Source: Novosphingopyxis baekryungensis DSM 16222 (GTDB lineage Bacteria > Pseudomonadota > Alphaproteobacteria > Sphingomonadales > Sphingomonadaceae). From it: 64,000 nucleotides of DNA. The notes beneath the pieces are model-generated. The model saw nothing but the letters and a program-made list of their open reading frames with translations, did no database searches and was not told where the DNA came from. Each line of letters starts with the position of its first letter. Position 1 is the stretch's first letter. Below are positions 56,087-64,000 of the stretch, in pieces. A program made the translations under genes and the position numbers. The stretch spans positions 248,001-312,000 of the forward strand of contig NZ_ATUR01000004.1 in the NCBI RefSeq assembly GCF_000420305.1, read 5' to 3'.

Positions 56087-57423
56087 ACCATTTCATCCGC
56101 TCCACCGCCATTGCCGCCAGTTTTCTGGCCAGCACCGCCTTTGCCTTTTCCGCAGCATCCGCGCAGCAAAGCGAAGACATTGTCGCCGATGCGCAGCAAC
56201 TGGACACGATCATCGCGATCCCCGGTTTTGCCACCGATGCGGACCGGCCGACCGATGCCTATTCCACCGCCGACCTCGGCCGCAGGATCGGCGAGGTCAT
56301 CACCGCCGATCTGCGCAATAACGGCCTGTTCACCCCGCGTGGCCCCGATCAGGTCCGCGCGATCCAATATGGCGAGGTGACCGCGCCGCAATTCCCCGGC
56401 TGGAAAACGATCAACGCCGAAGTGCTGGTGCAGGGTTTCGTGCGCGCCGCGAGCCCCAACGAGATTACCGTGGGCTGTTATCTCTACGATGTCGGCCTGG
56501 GCTCCGAACTGTCCCGCCAGGGTTATGTCGTGCCCGCGCGCGACTGGCGGCGGGCGGCGCATAAATGTTCGGACATCATCTATTCGCGCCTGACTGGCGA
56601 GCAGCCCTTTTTCGACAGTCGCATCGCCTATATTGCGGAAAGCGGACCGAAGAATAATCGCCGCAAGCAGCTGGCGATCATGGATTCGGACGGGGCCAAC
56701 CACCGGATTCTCACCAGCGGCGGCGCGACCGCCCTCACCCCGCGCTTTTCGCCCAATTATCAGTCGATCCTGTATCTCAGCTATGTCGACGGCAATCCGC
56801 GCATCTACATCTACGATATCGGAACCGGCCGCCAGCGGTTGGTGACGCAGAGCAGCAACGCCACCTTTGCCCCGCGCTGGTCGCCCGACGGGCAGACCAT
56901 CCTTTATTCCATGGCGGTGGGCGGCAACACCGATGTCTACAAGATTTCGGCCAATGGCGGCACGCCGGTGCGGCTGACCAATGCGCCCGGCATCGATGTG
57001 GGCGGCAGCTTCTCTCCGGACGGCAAGCAGATCGTGTTCGAGAGCGACCGGTCCGGCAGCCAGCAGATCTATACGATGAACGCGGACGGATCGAACCAGA
57101 AGCGCATCAGCTTCGGCGGCGGGCGCTATGCCACGCCGGAATGGAGCCCGCGCGGCGATCTTATCGCCTTCACCAAGATTGCGGGCAATCTGCGGATCGG
57201 CGTGATGCGCCCCGGCGGCGGCAGTGAGCGGCTGTTGACCGACAGCTGGCAGGACGAGGCACCGACCTGGGCACCGAACGGGCGCGTGATCCAGTTTTTC
57301 CGCACCGCGCAGGGATCGGGCGACGCCTCAATCTGGCAGGTCGACGTGGCGGGTGCCAATGAGCGCCGTCTGCCCACGCCGGGCTATGGATCCGATCCCG
57401 CCTGGGGGCCGATCCGCCCGTGA
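56083..57423 (+). CDS. tolB: Tol-Pal system beta-propeller protein TolB
   Basis: A 446-residue periplasmic protein. The signal peptide ends at SAQQ (about 26). An N-terminal alpha/beta domain (about 30-165) precedes a six-bladed propeller with repeats of SPDG/SPNY type: FSPNYQSILYLSY, WSPDGQTILYSM, FSPDGKQIVFESDRSG, WSPRGDLIAFT. TolB binds Pal and OmpA-like proteins. The ATG at 56083 overlaps the tolA stop; an upstream in-frame ATG at 56047 is inside tolA. Confidence 0.96.
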   Translation: MNHFIRSTAIAASFLASTAFAFSAASAQQSEDIVADAQQLDTIIAIPGFATDADRPTDAYSTADLGRRIGEVITADLRNNGLFTPRGPDQVRAIQYGEVTAPQFPGWKTINAEVLVQGFVRAASPNEITVGCYLYDVGLGSELSRQGYVVPARDWRRAAHKCSDIIYSRLTGEQPFFDSRIAYIAESGPKNNRRKQLAIMDSDGANHRILTSGGATALTPRFSPNYQSILYLSYVDGNPRIYIYDIGTGRQRLVTQSSNATFAPRWSPDGQTILYSMAVGGNTDVYKISANGGTPVRLTNAPGIDVGGSFSPDGKQIVFESDRSGSQQIYTMNADGSNQKRISFGGGRYATPEWSPRGDLIAFTKIAGNLRIGVMRPGGGSERLLTDSWQDEAPTWAPNGRVIQFFRTAQGSGDASIWQVDVAGANERRLPTPGYGSDPAWGPIRP

Positions 57424-57500
57424 TAAATGCCTATTTCTTGCAAGATCCCGATGCCAGTGGCGGCACGCGGATTGCACCAACGCCACAGGAGACCAGAGGG

Positions 57501-58055
57501 ATGACCACCAATCGCACCAAGTTCTTATTGCTAGCCGCAGCTGGAACGCTGGCGCTCGGCGCCTGCGGGAAGAAGGCACCGCCCGAGCTGCCCCCTGCGC
57601 CGTTGAACCAGGGCAATGGCTATGACGATGGCAGCCAGAGCTATGATCCCAACGCCAACCAGCCGGGCTATGGCAGCAATGTCCCCGGCGGCCCGGGCAG
57701 CCAGGAAGATTTCGTGCGCAGCGTCTCCGGCGACCGCGTGTTCTTCGATACCGATGAATATAATATCGATTCGCAGGATGCTGCGACCTTGCAGAGCCAG
57801 GTCCAGTGGCTGCAGCGCTATCCCAACACCACCGTCGTGGTCGAAGGCCATGCCGACGAGCGCGGCACGCGCGACTATAATCTGGCGCTGGGGGAACGCC
57901 GCGCCACGGCGGCGGCCAATTATCTGGCCTCGCTAGGTGTGGCGCGCAATCGCATCCGCACCATCAGCTACGGCAAGGAACGGCCCGAAGCGCTGGGGTC
58001 CGATCCGCAGGCCTGGGCGCAGAACCGCCGGGCGGTGACCGTCACGGTTCGCTAG
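57501..58055 (+). CDS. pal: Peptidoglycan-associated lipoprotein Pal
   Basis: A 184-residue outer-membrane lipoprotein. The lipobox is LGAC (Cys about 22). A Gly/Asn/Pro-rich linker (30-70) joins the OmpA-like domain: DRVFFDTDEYNIDSQDAATLQSQVQWLQ, VVVEGHADERGTRDYNLALGERRA and the end GKERPEALG. The diaminopimelate-binding Asp and Arg in GHADERGT..YN.ALGERRA are present. AGAGGG before ATG 57501 fixes the start. A good bidirectional terminator follows. Confidence 0.97.
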   Translation: MTTNRTKFLLLAAAGTLALGACGKKAPPELPPAPLNQGNGYDDGSQSYDPNANQPGYGSNVPGGPGSQEDFVRSVSGDRVFFDTDEYNIDSQDAATLQSQVQWLQRYPNTTVVVEGHADERGTRDYNLALGERRATAAANYLASLGVARNRIRTISYGKERPEALGSDPQAWAQNRRAVTVTVR

Positions 58056-58074
58056 ACCCGCTTTTTCAGTAGAC

Positions 58075-58109
58075 AAAAAAAGGGCCGCCCCGATGGAGCG
58101 GCCCTTTTT
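58075..58109. terminator. Bidirectional terminator between pal and the gene at 58126
   Basis: GGGCCGC (58082-58088) pairs with GCGGCCC (58098-58104). Seven A residues precede and five T residues follow, giving T-runs on both strands. It ends the tol-pal mRNA and the convergent small gene. Confidence 0.92.
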
Positions 58110-58125
58110 CGTAATCTGGTCGGCT

Positions 58126-58425
58126 TCAGACCTTGCGCGTGCCGGACAGTGGCATGTCGCCGAAAGCGCCGGCGTTGACCGTACCGGTCATCGTGTCGCC
58201 ATCGACCGTTGCCTTGTTGTTGAGCGTCATCGGCATGGGGCTGGTGATGTCCATCGACCAGGTCAGCGTGTCGCCGTCCACCTGGCCGTTGACATCATTG
58301 GTGCCCATGGCGCCGGACATCGTGCCCTTGAACGTGCTGCCCTCGCTGCTGATCGTCAGATCGGACTTCTGGTCGCCCATCGGGGTCTTGACCGCCACTG
58401 CCCACGTACCATCGACATTTGCCAT
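58126..58425 (-). CDS. Conserved small protein of unknown function
   Basis: A 99-residue protein without signal peptide or membrane helix. It is made of short beta-prone segments rich in Gly, Thr and Asp, with two similar units: DGDTLTWSMDI and DGDTMTGTVNA. The start is MANVDGTWAVAVKTPMGDQKSDLTI. It has the feel of a small beta-barrel/lipocalin-like fold but this is only a pattern judgment. It is downstream of, and possibly unrelated to, the M16 gene. Confidence 0.7.
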   Translation of the reverse strand: MANVDGTWAVAVKTPMGDQKSDLTISSEGSTFKGTMSGAMGTNDVNGQVDGDTLTWSMDITSPMPMTLNNKATVDGDTMTGTVNAGAFGDMPLSGTRKV

Positions 58426-58466
58426 ATTATTTTCTCCTGAAAAGTTCGTTGCAGAAATAGAATGAA

Positions 58467-61394
58467 TTACTCGCCCGAGGTTTCCATGGGGGCGGCATCT
58501 TCTGTGGCGGCCGCGGGATCGAAGCCGCGATATTCCACCGGCAGACCGATATCGGCCAGCTGGTCCTGGATCTTGGCGGCATCGCCCACGATCAGCCAGG
58601 TAAGCTTGGAGACGTCCAGCGCCCCGCGCATCGCGCTGTCCAGCTGCTGGGTGTCGAGCGACTTGTAGCGCTGCGCCAGCGTGTCCGCATAATCCAGCGG
58701 GCGGCCATAGAGCACATCCTGCTGCATCTGGCTGAGAACCGCGCTCGACTGTTCGAAATTGCCGGCCAGTTCCAGCGTGTTGCCCTGCACCGTGCGCTGC
58801 AATTCCTCCGCCGTGACGCCGCTGGCACCCTGGAAGGCGTTCATCTGCTCGATCAGCACCTTGACCGAAGGACCGGTCTGGTTGGTCTGCACCGGCGCAT
58901 AGACGATCATCGGCACCTGCTCTTCCGGACGCTGCAGGAAGGTATAGGCGCCATAGGCCCAGCCCTTGTCTTCGCGCAGATCCATGTTGATGCGGCTGAG
59001 GAAATCTCCGCCCAGCACCTCATTGGCAGCCTGCAGCGGCAGCAGATCGTCGGTTCCCTTGGCGCCCAGCACTTCACCGCCAAGGATCAGCGACTGCGGC
59101 GAATTGGGACGGTTGATCACGATGATCTTGCCCTCGCTCGACGCTTGCGGCGCGGCAAAGACCTTGTCCGGAGCCGCAGCACCGGTGCCCTTCCATTGGC
59201 CGAACCGCTGTTCGAGCATCGGCTTGATATCGGCCAGGGTGGTATCGCCCACCACGAAGATCTGCGCCTTGTCCGGGCGCATCCAGCGCTGGTGGAACTG
59301 CGCGAGATCCTGACTGGTCAGACGCTGGACCACCTCCGCATCGCCGGTGCCGGTGAACGGTACGCCATAGGGATGCGCCTCGCCATACAGCATGGGCGGC
59401 AGCACGCGGAAGGCCAGGCTCTGTGGCTGCGTGCTTTCGGCCTGAATGCGGGTGATCTGCTGGACGCGAACACGCTCCAGCTCCTGCGCGTCGAAGGCTG
59501 GGTTCTTGATGACGTCCGCCAGCAGATCGAGCGTGGGTGCAAGATTGACCTTCACCGCGCGCACGCCGACCGTCGTGCGATCGAGGCTGGAGCCGACCGA
59601 AACATTGGCCCCCAGCGCTTCTTCCGCTTCGGCCAGATCAAGCGCGCTGAGCGTGGTCGTGCCCTCGTCCAGCATCGCCGTCATCAGACCTACGGTGCCG
59701 AGCGCGTCCTTGGGATCGGACGCATAGCCGGCGTCGAAGGTCACGGCCACGCGCACCATCGGCACGGCGTCGCGCCGCGCGAAATAGATGGGGATGCCAT
59801 TGCTCAGCTTGGTCATCTCGACCTTGGGATAGTCGAGATCGGGCACCGCGCCGGGTTCGGGGAACTGGCTGCGGTCCTGGAAGCTGACGGGCATGTCGCT
59901 CGCCGGCGCATCGATCCAGTCCCCTTCCGGGGCGCGGTAATAATTTGGCCCCGGCGTCGATCCATCGACCACTGCGCCGCCTGCGCCGGCGGACACTTCA
60001 TTATAGGCCTCGCGCTCACCGGGCTCCACGCGGATTTCCGCATAGGGACGGGTCAGCCATTTCTGCATGGCCGCCTGCACCTTGCCCGGCGTCATGCTGG
60101 CGAGGCGCTGCAGTTCCTTTTTATAATATTCCGGATCGTCGGAATAGAGCTGGCCCTGCGCCAGGGCCACGGCTTTGCCGCCGAAGCCGCCGACCTGTTC
60201 CAGACCTGCGATACGGCTGGCCGCTTCGCTGGTGGCGACGCGCTTCACTTCCTCGGCCGTCGGTCCCTTGGCGATATAATCGGCCATGATCTGATCGAGC
60301 CGCGCTGCGACCGCATCCGGATCTTCGCCCGGCTTCACGTCCACCTGCATGGTCATCATCGAACCAAGCGTGAAGGGCATGACCGAGGCCGATACCGCGA
60401 CGGCGCTCTGCTCATCGCGCACCAGGATGTTGTCCAGCCGCGAGCTGGCCAGGCCGCCCAGTACGGCTGCGCCCACGTCCAGCGCGGTAAAGTCGGGATC
60501 GTTCAGGCCCGGCAGCGTCCAGCTGCGATAGATGCGCGTGGTCGGGACCTTGTCCTTCATCACCACCTTCTTGACCGCGTCCAGCGTCGGCACCTCGGCA
60601 GAAAGGGGCGCCACGGCCTTGCCGCGCGGGATCGGGCCGAACCATTTGTTCACCAGCGGCTTGGCCTCGGCCGCGCTGATATCGCCGGACAGCACCAGGA
60701 TCGCGTTGTTGGGCGCATAATGATCGGTGAACCAGCCCTTGATATCGTCCAGCGACGCAGCTTCCAGGTCTTCCAGCGAACCGATGGTCGAATGGCCATA
60801 GGGATGGTTTTCGGGCAGCAGCAGTTCGATCTGCTTATAGGGCACCAGGCCATAAGGCTGATTGTCGCCCTGCCGCTTCTCGTTGGAAACGACGCCGATC
60901 TGATTGTCGAGCTTCTCCTGCGTCACCGCATCGAGCAGATAGCCCATCCGGTCGCTCTCCAGGAACAGCGCGGATTCCAGCGCGGAGCGGGGCACGGTCT
61001 GGAAATAATTGGTCCGGTCCAGCCAGGTCGTGCCGTTGAGATCGGTCGCGCCGATGCGCTTGGTATAGGTGAAATAATCGCCGGGTGCGTTTTCCGAACC
61101 GTTGAACATGATATGCTCGAACAGATGGGCATAACCGGTCTTGCCCTTCGGCTCGTTGGCAGAGCCGACATCATACCACACGGACACGGCCACGATCGGC
61201 GCCTTGCGGTCTTCGTTCACGATCACGGTCAGGCCATTGTCGAGGGTGAATTTCTGATAGGGAATATCAACCTGCGAAACGAGCTCGCTCACCGGCGCAG
61301 CCTTAGCCACATAATCCGCAACCTGCGCCCGCGCGCCCCCAGCAACCAGCGCGGCGGTGCAGCTGGCGAGGGCCAGTTTGGTGATCAAACGCAT
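58467..61394 (-). CDS. Periplasmic M16-family zinc metallopeptidase
   Basis: A 975-residue, signal-peptide-bearing insulinase-type peptidase (signal cut about residue 24). The inverted zinc motif HxxEH is HLFEH in GKTGYAHLFEHIMFNGSENAPGDYF, with the third ligand Glu expected downstream. Two M16 halves are visible: the active one (about 40-480) and an inactive C-terminal one (about 520-950, GTVGLMTAMLDEGTTTLSALDLAEAEEALG). Such proteins degrade peptides in the periplasm. No partner gene is adjacent, which fits a fused single-chain enzyme. Confidence 0.93.
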   Translation of the reverse strand: MRLITKLALASCTAALVAGGARAQVADYVAKAAPVSELVSQVDIPYQKFTLDNGLTVIVNEDRKAPIVAVSVWYDVGSANEPKGKTGYAHLFEHIMFNGSENAPGDYFTYTKRIGATDLNGTTWLDRTNYFQTVPRSALESALFLESDRMGYLLDAVTQEKLDNQIGVVSNEKRQGDNQPYGLVPYKQIELLLPENHPYGHSTIGSLEDLEAASLDDIKGWFTDHYAPNNAILVLSGDISAAEAKPLVNKWFGPIPRGKAVAPLSAEVPTLDAVKKVVMKDKVPTTRIYRSWTLPGLNDPDFTALDVGAAVLGGLASSRLDNILVRDEQSAVAVSASVMPFTLGSMMTMQVDVKPGEDPDAVAARLDQIMADYIAKGPTAEEVKRVATSEAASRIAGLEQVGGFGGKAVALAQGQLYSDDPEYYKKELQRLASMTPGKVQAAMQKWLTRPYAEIRVEPGEREAYNEVSAGAGGAVVDGSTPGPNYYRAPEGDWIDAPASDMPVSFQDRSQFPEPGAVPDLDYPKVEMTKLSNGIPIYFARRDAVPMVRVAVTFDAGYASDPKDALGTVGLMTAMLDEGTTTLSALDLAEAEEALGANVSVGSSLDRTTVGVRAVKVNLAPTLDLLADVIKNPAFDAQELERVRVQQITRIQAESTQPQSLAFRVLPPMLYGEAHPYGVPFTGTGDAEVVQRLTSQDLAQFHQRWMRPDKAQIFVVGDTTLADIKPMLEQRFGQWKGTGAAAPDKVFAAPQASSEGKIIVINRPNSPQSLILGGEVLGAKGTDDLLPLQAANEVLGGDFLSRINMDLREDKGWAYGAYTFLQRPEEQVPMIVYAPVQTNQTGPSVKVLIEQMNAFQGASGVTAEELQRTVQGNTLELAGNFEQSSAVLSQMQQDVLYGRPLDYADTLAQRYKSLDTQQLDSAMRGALDVSKLTWLIVGDAAKIQDQLADIGLPVEYRGFDPAAATEDAAPMETSGE

Positions 61395-61798
61395 GGAGTA
61401 GATTCCTTTTCCTAATGGCGCGGGCCCCGCCTTGTTCTGCCCCGCATCATGCCCACTCAGGACGGTGACGTGGGGCCGGCCCGTAATTCACTACGACAAT
61501 GTGCTATCGCCGATCGGCACGACCTTCCAGAGCCTCCCGCACAAAACTGGCAGCCTTTGTCGTTTTTTCGACAAACAACGCTGGCTGATCGGCATAATGC
61601 CGCGATCCGTGCCGAAACGCGCGTGCGGCAAGGCGTTACGCGATGAAACTTGTCTAACTAGCTCACCACGCGAAATAGGCTCGCGCTCTACACTCCGCCA
61701 CTTGTGTGGCATAAATGCAACATTATATCTGATGACAGACAATTTACATTCCGTGGCGCACCGCCCCTTCGGCACGCCACAGCATCGACAGGAACGCC
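61395..61798. other. Intergenic region between M16 peptidase and clpB
   Basis: About 400 bp with no supported gene. The short frames seen here have poor starts and no recognisable product. The right part (61701-61798) holds the predicted heat-shock promoter of clpB; the left part (61395-61500) is the upstream region of the leftward peptidase gene. GC falls toward the clpB side. Confidence 0.5.
61701..61728 (+). promoter_or_regulatory. Candidate RpoH (heat-shock) promoter of clpB
   Basis: CTTG (61701-61704) and CATTATAT (61721-61728) are separated by 16 nt, close to the alphaproteobacterial RpoH pattern (CTTG, then about 16-17 nt, then a CYTATAT-like box). It is about 70 bp upstream of the clpB start, and clpB is a classical heat-shock gene. 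Confidence 0.55.

Positions 61799-64000
<2,202 letters not shown>

Noticed and set aside
59145-61415. Rightward 756-codon frame antisense to the M16 peptidase
   Set aside because: Same reasoning as above: no start site, no domain, opposite strand to a strong gene.

Overview
The window is a 64 kb piece of a GC-rich alphaproteobacterial chromosome, most likely from the order Sphingomonadales. This rests on gene content and neighbourhoods recalled for that group (pyruvate kinase next to DUF1244 and a DUF2312/GapR protein, lspA-DUF3035, mdh-suc-lpd, ruvAB joined to tol-pal), on roughly 65% GC with strong third-position bias, and on TTG/GTG starts fused to upstream stop codons. It is nearly all chromosomal core: no rRNA, tRNA, CRISPR array, transposase or prophage was seen. 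The first gene (1-110) and the last (clpB, 61799-64000) are cut by the window edges.

Layout. 1-10.1 kb: lysA, a siroheme-synthase-like protein, an outer-membrane barrel, two PaaI thioesterases, DUF2721, a secreted amidase, proC, YbjN, ubiK, tspO, tlyA and a lipoprotein. 10.1-10.85 kb: a 700-bp intergenic region with a small ORF, a 15-nt perfect complement of the 16S 3' end, and a leftward terminator. 10.8-20 kb: sppA, PepSY protein, ruvC, desaturase, yebC, YbjQ, gapR, DUF1244, pyk, HAD hydrolase and rpmJ (41 codons). 20-27.8 kb: DUF4136 lipoprotein, M14 carboxypeptidase, an AT-rich TIR-domain gene that looks foreign, gpmA, purEK, folA, ribF, lspA and DUF3035. 28-33 kb: dxs, a Zur-like regulator, MerC protein, ctaA and rplM-rpsI with a structured leader. 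33-36.6 kb: an orphan chemoreceptor, a phosphoesterase and a lipid-kinase-like gene.

36.6-50.7 kb is a TCA-cycle region: sdhB, thioesterase, zapE, then three envelope/polysaccharide genes (acyltransferase, GNAT/FemAB-like, polysaccharide deacetylase), then mdh, a small secreted protein where sucC might be expected, sucD, sucA, sucB and lpd. 50.8-58.1 kb is a TRIC-type channel gene followed by ruvA, a monooxygenase-like gene, ruvB, ybgC and tolQRAB-pal, with many overlapping start/stop codons. It ends with a small unknown protein, a 975-residue M16 peptidase and clpB behind a heat-shock-type promoter.

The parts most worth following up are the TIR gene with its unusual C-terminal domain and the 32-bp perfect palindrome inside it; the 10.28-10.51 kb locus, which can be read as a small ORF on one strand and an anti-Shine-Dalgarno small RNA on the other; the inverted repeat in the rplM leader; and the methyltransferase-like remnant fused to the siroheme protein.
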